NCBI RefSeq assembly: GCF_900107485.1
Contig: NZ_FNQE01000002.1
Span: forward strand, 140,319-204,318
From: Proteiniborus ethanoligenes
GTDB taxonomy: Bacteria; Bacillota; Clostridia; Tissierellales; Proteiniboraceae
Direction of reading: 5' to 3'
DNA: 64,000 nt
In this document: piece after piece, positions 7,921 to 17,500 of the stretch
Numbering within the stretch: position 1 is the first letter of the stretch
Layout of the letters: each line of letters opens with the position of its first letter
Made by a program: the position numbers and the translations under genes
The notes under the pieces: generated by a model
What the model was told of the DNA's origin: nothing
What the model saw: the letters and a program-made list of their open reading frames with translations, nothing else
The model's database searches: none

Positions 7921-7997
7921 AGAGAGAGTTTTTGTGGAACAAAAATTAGAGAGCCAAGGTCTAAAGTAATTATAAAATTAAAATATTTCTGTTCATC

Positions 7998-8059
7998 TTG
8001 TCAAATTTAAAATTTGTAATATAATCTTAATCTTCTAAGCTTTTTTAATATGTTATAAT
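7998..8059 (+). promoter_or_regulatory. Two candidate promoters for the LCP gene
   Basis: TTGTCA (7998-8003), a 16-bp spacer and TATAAT (8020-8025) form one promoter. TGTTATAAT at 8051-8059 is a separate extended -10 element. Both read toward the LCP gene at 8137. Confidence 0.5.
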
Positions 8060-8136
8060 TTTCATAACTGTAATATTTATAATATAGATATAAAACGAAA
8101 TTATATCTATTATTAAGCTGAAAGTAGGTGTGCATA

Positions 8137-9150
8137 TTGAAGCAGTTTATAAAAATTTTTTCCATAGCTTTTGCTTGCTTTGCTTTAGCTATAGGAGCAG
8201 GGGTATATACTTATTCTAAAATATATGAACCACCAGAGGAACAGCCAGATTATACAGACGAAAAAGAGAGGGAAGAAGAAAACGCAGAAGCAGATAAGCC
8301 TAAGGATCCTTTTCAAATAGCCATAGAATCTAGTAAAAGGGTAAATTTTTTGCTTATGGGAATGGAAGGTGCTAGATCAGACACTATAATATTTGCCAGC
8401 TTTGACCCTAAAGGCAACAAAGTAGATATGATATCTGTACCTAGAGACACATATTATTATACAAAAGGTTATGAAAGTGGAGATCTAAGAAAGCTAAATG
8501 CAGTATATGGAAGAAGTAAAGCTGAGGGAACAAAAAGAGCAGTAGAAGAAATATTAGGACAAGTACCTGTTCACCACTATATAATGGTAGATTATAAAGG
8601 GGTAGAAAAGATTGTAGATTCTCTTGGTGGGGTTGAAGTGAATGTACCTTTTCACATGGATTATTATGATCCAGCAGATAAGCCGCCATTACGCATAGAT
8701 ATACCAAAAGGAAAACAAGTGCTAAACGGAGAACAATCAGTAAAATTCTTAAGATATAGACATAATAGTGATAAGACTGTAGGATATCCTGACGGAGACT
8801 TAGGAAGAATAAGAGCTCAACAGCAGTTTATAAAATCTGCAATAAAAAAATCACTAAGCTTAAAGATTGTTAATGTAGTAAAAACTAGCTTTGATTATGT
8901 AAGGACTGATGTAAGTCTAAAGGATGCTTTAGGCTATGCTGCTGGTGCAATAGGTATTAGCGTGGACGATATTTCTATGACTACATTGCCAGGTGTAGCA
9001 GAAGATAGGACGTATGGAAGAACAACATTGTCTTATTTTATTCATGATCCTATACAAGTAAAAGAAATGATGATGAAAATATATGAGGTTCCATCAGAAA
9101 ATCTTGATGAAAGCCAAGATTCAAGCAATGAAAATAAACAGAATGATTAA
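8137..9150 (+). CDS. LCP (LytR-CpsA-Psr) family cell-wall polymer ligase
   Basis: A 337-aa membrane-anchored enzyme that transfers lipid-linked anionic polymers or polysaccharide to peptidoglycan, acting outside the membrane. One N-terminal helix (about residues 5-22) precedes an acidic low-complexity linker (residues 30-55). The LCP domain shows the conserved residues: RSDTIIFASFD, VPRDTYY, FLRYRHNS and GDLGRIRAQQQ, including the arginines that hold the pyrophosphate of the lipid donor. The start is uncertain. GTG 8128 is in frame, but AGGTG at 8126-8130 works as the Shine-Dalgarno for TTG 8137. The gene stands alone between promoters at about 8.0 kb and a terminator at 9162. Confidence 0.9.
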   Translation: MKQFIKIFSIAFACFALAIGAGVYTYSKIYEPPEEQPDYTDEKEREEENAEADKPKDPFQIAIESSKRVNFLLMGMEGARSDTIIFASFDPKGNKVDMISVPRDTYYYTKGYESGDLRKLNAVYGRSKAEGTKRAVEEILGQVPVHHYIMVDYKGVEKIVDSLGGVEVNVPFHMDYYDPADKPPLRIDIPKGKQVLNGEQSVKFLRYRHNSDKTVGYPDGDLGRIRAQQQFIKSAIKKSLSLKIVNVVKTSFDYVRTDVSLKDALGYAAGAIGISVDDISMTTLPGVAEDRTYGRTTLSYFIHDPIQVKEMMMKIYEVPSENLDESQDSSNENKQND

Positions 9151-9161
9151 GTATGAATGAG

Positions 9162-9185
9162 AAAAGCCTGCAAAAGCAGGCTTTT
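9162..9185. terminator. Bidirectional terminator between LCP gene and murC
   Basis: AAAAGCCTGC, loop AAAA, GCAGGCTTTT: a perfect 10-bp stem between two convergent genes. Confidence 0.85.
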
Positions 9186-9213
9186 ATGTTATACTTCAAT
9201 TAATATTTGTTTT

Positions 9214-10593
9214 TTACTCAAGCAGCATCTCCCCAACCATATAAATATCCCCTGCTCCCATAGTGACTATTATGTCTCCATTAGAAGCATTATCTTTAAT
9301 ATAGTTGCTTATATTCTCAAAGGTACCTAAGTATTCAGCATCAACACCATTGTTTAATAGCTCATTGACCAAATCCCTTGAATGAATGGCACCAGTATCC
9401 TTTTCTCTAGCCGCATATATATCAGTTACTAAAACCTTGTCAGCGTCATAAAAAGAATGGGCAAACTCATTTAAAAGAGATTTAGTTCTTGTATAGGTAT
9501 GGGGCTGAAAAGCACAAAGTATTCTGCTAGAAGAAGAATTTCTTAAAGCAGACAATGTAGCCTTAACTTCAGTAGGATGATGTGCATAATCATCGATTAT
9601 TGCAGCACCATTAACTTGCCCCTTATATTCAAGTCTTCTATGAGTTCCCTTATACATAGCAATTGAACTAATAATTGTGTCCATTGGAACCCCGCAGGTA
9701 TGTGTAGTAGCTATAGCAGCTAGTGCATTATATATATTATGAGTTCCCATTGTATTTAAAGCCACATCGTAAGATTCCTTATTATTAACTATTAGTCTAA
9801 AAGAAGGAGTTCCCTTTCCATTAAAGGAAATATGAGTAGCTTTGTAATCTGAGTCATTTTCAATCCCAAATGTTATTATATTACAATTTGCACTTCTTAT
9901 TGCTTTTTTAACGTTATCATCATCATTATTTGCAATGATGTATCCATTTTGGGGTATTATCTTAGCAAAGTCAGAAAAAGTATCTATAATATGATTTAAG
10001 TTTTTATAATAATCTAGATGGTCCTCATCAATATTTAATATAACACCTATAGTTGCAAAAAACTTTAGAATGTTTCCTTTATATTCACATGCTTCAGTAA
10101 GCAGAACTTCACCATTACCTATTTTTACATTGCCTCCTATTAAATCAAGCTCTCCTCCTAATAAAATAGTAGGATCAATTGGAGAATCATTAAATATTAC
10201 AGACATCATTCCTGTAGTAGTAGTTTTACCATGAGTTCCTGAAACAGCTATAGAATTTTTATATAGCTTCATTAGCTGACCTAAAAAGGTTCCTCTATCT
10301 ACAGTAACTATATTTTTTTCTATGGCCTCTAGCAGCTCGGGGTTATCCTTACTTATTGCATCAGTATACACGACTAAATCAGCACCATTAATATTATCTT
10401 TATTATGTCCAATGCTTACTATAGCACCTTTATTTTCAAGTCTTTTTAATATATTAGAGGACTTAGCATCAGAACCAGAAACTTTATATCCATTCTCTAA
10501 AAGTATTTCAGCTAAACCACTCATGCTTATTCCACCAATTCCTATAAAATGAACTTGTGAAAAGCTATGACTATGTATATCAAACGAAAACAT
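9214..10593 (-). CDS. murC: UDP-N-acetylmuramate--L-alanine ligase
   Basis: A 459-aa cytoplasmic Mur ligase adding L-alanine to UDP-MurNAc in peptidoglycan synthesis. The N-terminal Rossmann domain has HFIGIGGISMSGLAEIL. The central ATPase domain has the P-loop SGTHGKTTTTGMM and ILNIDEDHLDYY, and the C-terminal ligase domain has IIDDYAHHPTEVKATLSAL and AFQPHTYTRT. The length is normal. The ATG at 10593 is preceded on its strand by CAGGAGGTATTTAA. It is the only minus-strand gene at the left edge of the conserved backbone and is transcribed away from spoVG. Confidence 0.97.
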   Translation of the reverse strand: MFSFDIHSHSFSQVHFIGIGGISMSGLAEILLENGYKVSGSDAKSSNILKRLENKGAIVSIGHNKDNINGADLVVYTDAISKDNPELLEAIEKNIVTVDRGTFLGQLMKLYKNSIAVSGTHGKTTTTGMMSVIFNDSPIDPTILLGGELDLIGGNVKIGNGEVLLTEACEYKGNILKFFATIGVILNIDEDHLDYYKNLNHIIDTFSDFAKIIPQNGYIIANNDDDNVKKAIRSANCNIITFGIENDSDYKATHISFNGKGTPSFRLIVNNKESYDVALNTMGTHNIYNALAAIATTHTCGVPMDTIISSIAMYKGTHRRLEYKGQVNGAAIIDDYAHHPTEVKATLSALRNSSSSRILCAFQPHTYTRTKSLLNEFAHSFYDADKVLVTDIYAAREKDTGAIHSRDLVNELLNNGVDAEYLGTFENISNYIKDNASNGDIIVTMGAGDIYMVGEMLLE

Positions 10594-10781
10594 TTAAATA
10601 CCTCCTGACAGGGAATAAGATGATTATTCATATTATTGCCAATAATTATACTATTATTAATATATTCTATAGTGACTTCTGATGATACAGTGATGATTAT
10701 ACCATAATAGCTAGATTTTAAAAAGAGAATATTTATATCTACAATATTTCAAGTATAGAGTGAATAAAACATATAAAAAGG

Positions 10782-10790
10782 TGGTATAAT
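10782..10790 (+). promoter_or_regulatory. Extended -10 promoter in the murC-spoVG gap
   Basis: TGGTATAAT is a perfect extended -10 reading toward spoVG but 240 bp before its ATG. The transcript would cross an inverted repeat at 10881-10911. The 437-bp gap holds this element, the inverted repeat and the sigma-H promoter at 10952; nothing else was recognised. Confidence 0.45.
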
Positions 10791-10880
10791 ATTCATGGTT
10801 ATTAGGTATTATATGGAAAAGAAAATTTGTTTACATAACTGTATCAATATAAATATAACACACTATCCATATTAATAAAC

Positions 10881-10911
10881 AATAAAAGTAAAACCAAATT
10901 TTACTTTTATT
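10881..10911 (+). repeat. 13-bp inverted repeat (AT-rich hairpin)
   Basis: AATAAAAGTAAAA (10881-10893), loop CCAAA, TTTTACTTTTATT (10899-10911). It may end the transcript from 10797, or be an operator. The stem contains one G-C pair per arm, so a terminator would be weak. Confidence 0.55.
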
Positions 10912-10951
10912 ATATAAATACACAAAATTACAAATTTTTTTATATTTAAAA

Positions 10952-10978
10952 GAAGGATTTACCAAAAAAGTAGAGAAT
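10952..10978 (+). promoter_or_regulatory. Sigma-H promoter of spoVG
   Basis: GAAGGATTT (10952-10960), 11 bp, then AGAGAAT (10972-10978). This fits the sigma-H consensus RnAGGAwww-N11-12-RnnGAAT at every fixed position, 53 bp before the spoVG ATG. spoVG is a classic sigma-H target in B. subtilis. Confidence 0.75.
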
Positions 10979-11030
10979 ATTAAATTTAAGCAAATTCAGA
11001 TTTAAGACCCCGTGGGAAGGTGGTGAATTC

Positions 11031-11294
11031 ATGAAGGTAACAGACGTAAGAGTCAGAAAAGTTAATAATGAAGGAAAAATGAAGGCCATAGTTTCAGTTA
11101 CATTCGATGAAGAATTTGTAGTACATGATATTAAAATAATTGAAGGGCAAAACGGGCTATTTATCGCTATGCCTAGTAGGAAAATGGCAGATGGTGAATT
11201 TAGAGATATAGCTCATCCAATTAATTCAGAAACAAGAAATGCTATACAAAAAGCAGTTTTTGAAGAGTATGAAAAAGCAATGAGTGAGGAGTAA
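11031..11294 (+). CDS. spoVG: Septation/sporulation regulator SpoVG
   Basis: An 87-aa nucleic-acid-binding regulator. It begins [20 protein letters not shown] and contains [19 protein letters not shown] and [18 protein letters not shown], all hallmark SpoVG segments. The protein binds DNA and RNA and affects asymmetric septation, capsule and stress genes. The length is close to family norm (about 85-97 aa). The ATG has the ribosome binding site GGGAAGGTGGTGAATTC. A sigma-H promoter lies just upstream and a terminator just downstream, so it forms its own transition-state unit. purR and yabJ, which precede spoVG in B. subtilis, are absent here. Confidence 0.97.
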   Translation: MKVTDVRVRKVNNEGKMKAIVSVTFDEEFVVHDIKIIEGQNGLFIAMPSRKMADGEFRDIAHPINSETRNAIQKAVFEEYEKAMSEE

Positions 11295-11297
11295 ATT

Positions 11298-11322
11298 AAA
11301 GGGTCTATGGACCCTTTTTACT
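11298..11322 (+). terminator. Intrinsic terminator after spoVG
   Basis: AAAGGGTC (11298-11305), loop TATG, GACCCTTT, followed by T-rich sequence. Confidence 0.85.
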
Positions 11323-11477
11323 TTTTTGTAATATTTGTTTCATAATTGGAGCCTTAATTTATTATACTGTATACATAATTTTTGCTACCATCTTGTTTTT
11401 TTACACCTAATAGATTATATTTATATTTGGTAGACAATAAACAAACTCGGATGTATAAATGAATAGATATAATTTTT

Positions 11478-11507
11478 TTGACATTATCTATAGTAGGGAA
11501 TAATAAT
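11478..11507 (+). promoter_or_regulatory. Sigma-A promoter of glmU
   Basis: TTGACA (11478-11483), 18-bp spacer, AATAAT (11502-11507), 28 bp before the glmU ATG. It probably drives glmU-prs-pth and perhaps mfd. Confidence 0.55.
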
Positions 11508-11534
11508 TGCATCTGGATATAAGGAGTGAGAAAA

Positions 11535-12911
11535 ATGTTTCTTTCTATTATACTTGCTGCTGGAGAAGGTACTAGAATGAAATCTAAGCTTCCAAAGGTT
11601 ATGCATAGTATATGTGGTAAACCATTATTAAGCCATGTAATAAATGTTTCTAAGGCTTCTGGTATAGACAAAAACATAGTAGTAGTAGGACATGGTGGAA
11701 ATATAGTAAGAGAAAAGATTAAAGAAAATGTTCAATTCGTAGAGCAGCCTGTAGGAGAAGGTGTTCCATACGGAACTGGTTTTGCTGTAATGCAAGCAAA
11801 AGACTATATAGAAGACAATAGCTGTGTAGTAATTCTTTATGGAGATACTCCTTTAATAACAAGTGATACATTGACTAAACTCATAGAATTTCACAAAAAG
11901 GGAGACTATGAGGGGACAGTTCTGAGTGCAGATTTCAACGACCCAGCAGGCTATGGAAGAATAATTAGAGATAATGCAGGAAATGTAACGGCTATAGTTG
12001 AGCACAAGGATGCTAGTGATGAAGAAAAAGGTATTAAAGAAATCAATTCGGGGATTTATTGCTTTAATGGCAAAAGTCTAAAATTAGCACTAGAAAATTT
12101 AGACAATAACAATGCACAAAATGAATACTATATTACTGATGCTATAAAAATATTAAATGAATTGGGCTTTACTATAGGTGGATATAAGATAAGGGATAAT
12201 GAAGAAATTGCAGGAATTAACTCAAGAATACAGCTTGCTGAAGCCGAAAAAATAATGAGAAAAAGGATTAACAACAAACACATGATTAATGGGATTACAA
12301 TTATAAATCCTGACAATACTTATATTGATAGTGAAGTGGCTATAGAGAGGGATACTATTATATATCCGGGAGCGATAATAGAAGGAAACACGAGGATAGG
12401 TGAAGATTGTATAATAGGACATAACAGTAGAATTGTAAATTGTAAAATTGGAGATAGAGTAGACATTCAAATGTCAACAATTATAGAAAGCAAAATAGAT
12501 GATGATTCACATATAGGTCCTTATGCATACATAAGGCCAAATAGTGAAATAGGAAAGAATGTAAAGATAGGAGATTTTGTTGAAGTTAAAAATTCAAAAG
12601 TTGATGATAACTCTAAAGCTTCTCATCTTTCATATATTGGAGATGCCTATGTAGGAAAGGGTGTAAACATAGGCTGTGGTACTGTGTTTGTAAACTATGA
12701 TGGAAAAAATAAGCATAAGACAATAGTACAGGATAATGCTTTTATAGGCTGTAATGTTAACCTTATTGCTCCTGTTGAAGTGGAAGAAGGAGCTTATGTT
12801 GCTGCAGGCTCTACTATTACAGATAAAGTGCCTAAAAAAAGCCTTTCTATAGCTAGAGCTAGACAAGTTAACAAAGGAGACTGGGTAGAAAAAAAAGGAT
12901 TAATAAAATAA
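11535..12911 (+). CDS. glmU: Bifunctional UDP-GlcNAc pyrophosphorylase / glucosamine-1-phosphate N-acetyltransferase
   Basis: A 458-aa cytoplasmic enzyme making UDP-GlcNAc, the first activated cell-wall precursor. The N-terminal nucleotidyltransferase domain starts with LAAGEGTRMKSKLPKVMH and has VEQPVGEGVPYGTGFAV and ILYGDTPLI. The C-terminal half is a left-handed beta helix of hexapeptide repeats (about residues 250-440, for example GNTRIGEDCIIG) with the acetyltransferase segment SYIGDAYVGKGVNIGCGTV and VNYDGKNKHKT. The ATG at 11535 has AAGGAG eight bases upstream; GTG 11526 sits inside that site. prs follows after 23 bp. Confidence 0.97.
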   Translation: MFLSIILAAGEGTRMKSKLPKVMHSICGKPLLSHVINVSKASGIDKNIVVVGHGGNIVREKIKENVQFVEQPVGEGVPYGTGFAVMQAKDYIEDNSCVVILYGDTPLITSDTLTKLIEFHKKGDYEGTVLSADFNDPAGYGRIIRDNAGNVTAIVEHKDASDEEKGIKEINSGIYCFNGKSLKLALENLDNNNAQNEYYITDAIKILNELGFTIGGYKIRDNEEIAGINSRIQLAEAEKIMRKRINNKHMINGITIINPDNTYIDSEVAIERDTIIYPGAIIEGNTRIGEDCIIGHNSRIVNCKIGDRVDIQMSTIIESKIDDDSHIGPYAYIRPNSEIGKNVKIGDFVEVKNSKVDDNSKASHLSYIGDAYVGKGVNIGCGTVFVNYDGKNKHKTIVQDNAFIGCNVNLIAPVEVEEGAYVAAGSTITDKVPKKSLSIARARQVNKGDWVEKKGLIK

Positions 12912-12934
12912 TTTCTAGTAGGAGGAATATATAA

Positions 12935-13882
12935 ATGAACATTAGCGGAAGAGACTTGAAAATTTTTTCAGGAAATGCAAATAAAGAATTAGCTCAAAAG
13001 ATTTGTACAGAACTTGGAGAAACTTTAGGAGACAGTGTCGTAGGTAGATTTAGTGATGGGGAAATTTCAGTAAACATTAATGAAACTGTAAGAGGATTTG
13101 ATGTGTTCGTGATTCAGCCTACATGCCCACCAGTAAATGAAAGCCTTATGGAGCTATTAATTATGATTGATGCATTAAAAAGAGCTTCGGCAGGAAGAAT
13201 TAATGCAGTAGTACCTTACTATGGCTATGCAAGACAAGATAGGAAAGCAAAAGCAAGAGACCCAATTACAGCAAAGCTTGTTGCAGATCTTCTTGAAATA
13301 TCAGGGCCAGATAGAATAATAACGATGGACTTACATGCTGCTCAGATCCAAGGATACTTTGACATTCCTGTTGACCACTTATTTGGGGGCCCTATATTAG
13401 CAGAATATTGTAAAAGAAAGCTAATTGGGGATACCGTAGTGGTGTCTCCCGATGTAGGTGGAGTTCAAAGGGCTAGAAACTTTGCTAGTATTTTAGACTT
13501 GCCTATTGCAATTATTGAGAAGAGAAGACCAAAAGCAAATGTATCAGAAGTAATGAATGTAATAGGGGATATAGAAGGAAAAGATGCTATAATAGTAGAT
13601 GATATTATAGATACAGCAGGTTCAATGACTAAGGCGGCAAGTGTTTTGAAAGACTTTGGTGCTAAAAGAGTGTTTGCATGCTGCACACATGCAGTTCTTT
13701 CGGGACCTGCTATTGAAAGAATAGAAAACTCTGTAATAGAAAAGCTAGTAGTAACAGATACAATTCCACTGACAGAAGAAAAGAAAATAGACAAAATTGA
13801 AGTAGTATCAGTAGCACCTTTAATAGCAGAAGCTATAAGAAGGATATATAAAAATGAATCAGTGAGCAGATTATTTGATTAG
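12935..13882 (+). CDS. prs: Ribose-phosphate pyrophosphokinase
   Basis: A 315-aa cytoplasmic enzyme making PRPP from ribose-5-phosphate and ATP for nucleotide, His and Trp synthesis. Conserved parts are [32 protein letters not shown] (flexible loop and ATP site), [19 protein letters not shown] and the PRPP loop [12 protein letters not shown]. Length is typical for class I Prs. The ATG has GTAGGAGGAATATAA upstream. It keeps the glmU-prs-pth order of B. subtilis, but the ctc gene found between prs and pth there is missing. Confidence 0.98.
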   Translation: MNISGRDLKIFSGNANKELAQKICTELGETLGDSVVGRFSDGEISVNINETVRGFDVFVIQPTCPPVNESLMELLIMIDALKRASAGRINAVVPYYGYARQDRKAKARDPITAKLVADLLEISGPDRIITMDLHAAQIQGYFDIPVDHLFGGPILAEYCKRKLIGDTVVVSPDVGGVQRARNFASILDLPIAIIEKRRPKANVSEVMNVIGDIEGKDAIIVDDIIDTAGSMTKAASVLKDFGAKRVFACCTHAVLSGPAIERIENSVIEKLVVTDTIPLTEEKKIDKIEVVSVAPLIAEAIRRIYKNESVSRLFD

Positions 13883-13903
13883 GCTCAAAAGGGAGTTGGT
13901 TTT

Positions 13904-14485
13904 TTGTACGCGGTAATAGGACTGGGCAACCCTGGTAATCAATATAAGGGAACTAGGCATAATGTAGGTTTTGATACAATAGATTGTATTGCCCAGAGGA
14001 ATAATGTAAAGGTTACTAAGATTAAATTTAAGGCAGTATATGGTGAAGCTCAAATAGGTGGACAAAAGGTACTTTTAGCTAAACCACAGACTTATATGAA
14101 TAGAAGTGGGGAAAGTGTACTTGAACTATTGAATTTTTATAAAATACCATTAGAGAACTTAATAGTTATAGTCGATGATGTAGACATAAAATATGGAGCC
14201 TTAAGAATAAGAACAAAAGGAAGTGCTGGTACACATAATGGAATGAAATCTATCATTCATTTACTCCAAAGTGATAACTTCCCAAGGGTAAAGATTGGAA
14301 TTGGTAAACCTAAAGAGCACCAAGATTTAGCTGACTTCGTACTAAGTAGGTTTTCTAAGGACGACAGGATTACCATAGATAGCACTATTGAACAAGCTGC
14401 CAAGGCAGTTGAAAAGATTGTTACTCACGGAATAAATACTGCAATGAATGAATTCAATCAAAATACAGATAGCCCAGGTGCTTAG
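13904..14485 (+). CDS. pth: Peptidyl-tRNA hydrolase
   Basis: A 193-aa cytoplasmic enzyme that releases peptides from stalled peptidyl-tRNA. It starts MYAVIGLGNPGNQYKGTRHN with the catalytic His in TRHNVGF. It also has KPQTYMNRSGESV, the active-site Asp in VDDVDI, and GSAGTHNGMKSI. The start is TTG at 13904 with GGGAG nine bases upstream; no ATG lies in the right place. It is 21 bp after prs. A stem (AGCCCAGG/CCTGGGCT, 14471-14493) spans its stop codon but lacks a T tract. Confidence 0.95.
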   Translation: MYAVIGLGNPGNQYKGTRHNVGFDTIDCIAQRNNVKVTKIKFKAVYGEAQIGGQKVLLAKPQTYMNRSGESVLELLNFYKIPLENLIVIVDDVDIKYGALRIRTKGSAGTHNGMKSIIHLLQSDNFPRVKIGIGKPKEHQDLADFVLSRFSKDDRITIDSTIEQAAKAVEKIVTHGINTAMNEFNQNTDSPGA

Positions 14486-14493
14486 CCTGGGCT
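14471..14493 (+). repeat. Hairpin spanning the pth stop codon
   Basis: AGCCCAGG (14471-14478) and CCTGGGCT (14486-14493) with a 7-nt loop. There is no T run after it, so it is unlikely to be a full terminator; it may limit read-through into mfd or shield the pth 3' end. Confidence 0.5.
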
Positions 14494-14520
14494 AAAGGTG
14501 TTTAACGAGGAGCTGGTTTT

Positions 14521-17500
14521 ATGAAGGTTAATATGTTTATAGACAGTCTAAAGAATCTGTCTTCATATGACCAATTGACTAAAGAAATAAATAAGAAGTC
14601 CTCGCCTATTGCACTTCATGGATTATCAGAGGAGAATATAGCTCATATAATATATGGGCTTAATCAGCATTTAGACAGGCAAATACTTATAATGACTTAT
14701 GACGAACTAAGAGCAAAAAAAATATTAGAAGATTTAAGCTTTTTTTGCAATGACAATAGTGAGCTATTTCCAAGCAAAGAAGTAGTTTTGTATGATATAG
14801 AAGCCTACAGCCATGAAATATCAAATCAGAGAGTAAAGGTATTAGATAGATTATCAAAGGAAGAAAACATTGTAGTAGTTGCATCTGTTAAAGGAGCTAT
14901 AAGCAAAATAATGAGCAAGTCAGCAATTAAGGCATATACAATAGATATTGAATTAGGCCAAGTTGTTGATTTGAATAATATTGCAGACACGTTGGTTGTT
15001 CAAGGCTATGAAAGAGTCCATATGGTAGAAGGAGTAGGACAATTTAGTATAAGGGGCGGAATAATCGACCTTTTCCCAGTTAACTCACTTAATCCCTTTA
15101 GAATAGAACTCTTTGATGATGAAATAGATTCTATAAGAATTTTTGATTTAAAAACACAAAGGTCTATCGACAATTTATCCAGTATACGCATACCTCCGAT
15201 AAAAGAGATATTGATTCTAAAAGGAGAGGCTGAAAGCATAGCAAATGAAATGGAAATTGACTTAAATGCACGGATCAAAAAGCTACAAAAAAAAGGAGAA
15301 GTAGAAATAATAGATAGTCTAACAGAAAAATACGGCCACTATATTCAAAGACTATCTAATGGCTTAAGCATAGGAAATATTGACCTATTAGTGCCTTATT
15401 TCAAGCAGGAACTTTCTAATATCCTTGAATATTTTAAAAATGATTCATTAGTCATAGTCGATGAACCACAAAGAATAGAGGAAAGTGTAAAAGGTATTAA
15501 AGAGGATTTTATAAATAGATATACGGATTTATTTGAAAGAGGAGAAGTCTTGTCTAGACATCAGGATATTTTTCATACCTATGATGCTATCGTAGAAAAA
15601 ATACACAGCATGACCAGTATTACCACTACTAATCTTCTTAAAAACAATCCACGCTTCATGCCAAAGGCTATTATAAACTTTAATACAAAAGGTATGCAAT
15701 CCTTCCATAATAAAATAGAGTTACTAGCAGATGAGCTAAAATATTTAAAATATAGGGGATATAAAACCATAATTCTTTCAGGAACTAAGGAAAGAGGAAT
15801 TAGACTTGCACAAAGTCTTTTGGAAATGAATATAGAATGCAGCTATGTAGATGACCCTCATAGAGAAATAAAATCAGGTCAAGTATTTGTAACCCATGGG
15901 AGCATTAGCAGAGGATTTGAATATACAAACCTTAAATTTGCTATAATTAGTGACAAGGAAGCCTTTGGAACCTACAAGAAAACTAGACCAGTAAAGGCAA
16001 GAAAGGACACTACTAAGATTGAATCCTTTACAGATTTAAATATAGGCGATCATGTGGTCCATGAAGCTCATGGTATTGGTAAATATATAGGAGTAGAGCA
16101 GCTAAAGGTACAAGGAGTAAAAAAAGACTATTTAGCCATTAAATATTCAGGTGAAGATAAGCTTTATGTTCCAATTGATCAGATGAATTTAATTCAAAAA
16201 TATATTGGCTCAGACGCAGTCCAGCCTAAAATAAACAAGCTTGGAAGTAGCGAATGGGCAAAAACTAAGACAAAGGTCAAAAAAGCTATAGAAGATATGG
16301 CAAATGATTTAATAAAGCTATATGCTACTAGAGAAAGTATTAAAGGTTTTAAGTTTTCTCAAGATACACCATGGCAAAAACAATTTGATGATGCTTTTCC
16401 TTATGAGGAAACAGAGGATCAACTTAGATGCATAGAAGAAATAAAAGGTGATATGGAAAAGGATAGACCTATGGATAGGCTATTATGTGGAGATGTGGGC
16501 TATGGCAAGACGGAAGTAGCATTAAGAGCTGCATTTAAAGCCATAATGGATGGGAAACAGGTAGCTATTTTAGTACCTACAACTATACTTGCACAACAGC
16601 ATTATAACACCATAATCGAAAGGTTTAACCAATTTCCGGTTAAAGCTGAAATGCTAAGTCGATTTAGAACTGCTAATCAGCAAAAGAAAATAATAAATGA
16701 TTTGAAAAGTGGAAACCTAGACATAGTAGTAGGAACTCATAGATTATTATCTAAGGATGTAAAATATAAAGATTTGGGCTTACTTATTATAGATGAAGAG
16801 CAAAGATTTGGAGTAAAGCATAAGGAAACTATAAAAATCATGAAGGAATCAATAGATGTCCTCACATTAACTGCTACTCCTATACCGAGGACCCTTCACA
16901 TGTCTTTAATAGGTATTAGAGATATGAGTGTTATTGAAGAGCCTCCCGAGGAAAGATATCCTGTCCAGACATATGTAGTGGAGCATAATGATCAAATAGT
17001 CAAGGATGCAATTATAAGAGAGCTTAGTAGGCAGGGACAGGTTTATTATCTTTATAATAGAGTCCAAAGCATACAGCAATTTGCTTCAAAAATTAAAGCC
17101 CTAGTTCCAGAGGCAAGAGTAGCCATTGGACATGGACAAATGAGTGAAAGAGAGCTAGAAAGAGTCATGATGGACTTTTTAAGCAGGGAAACTGATGTGT
17201 TAGTGTGTACAACCATTATTGAAACAGGTCTAGACATACCTAATGTAAATACAATTATAATTCATGATGCAGACAAAATGGGGCTTTCACAATTATATCA
17301 ATTAAGGGGAAGGGTAGGACGTTCCAATAGAGTAGCTTATGCTTATTTCACTTATGAAAAAAACAAGGTTTTAACCGAGGTTGCGGAAAAAAGACTAAAG
17401 GCAATAAAGGAATTTACTGAGTTTGGTTCCGGTTTCAAAATAGCTATGAGAGATTTAGAGATTAGAGGAGCAGGAAATTTGTTGGGAGCAGAGCAGCATG

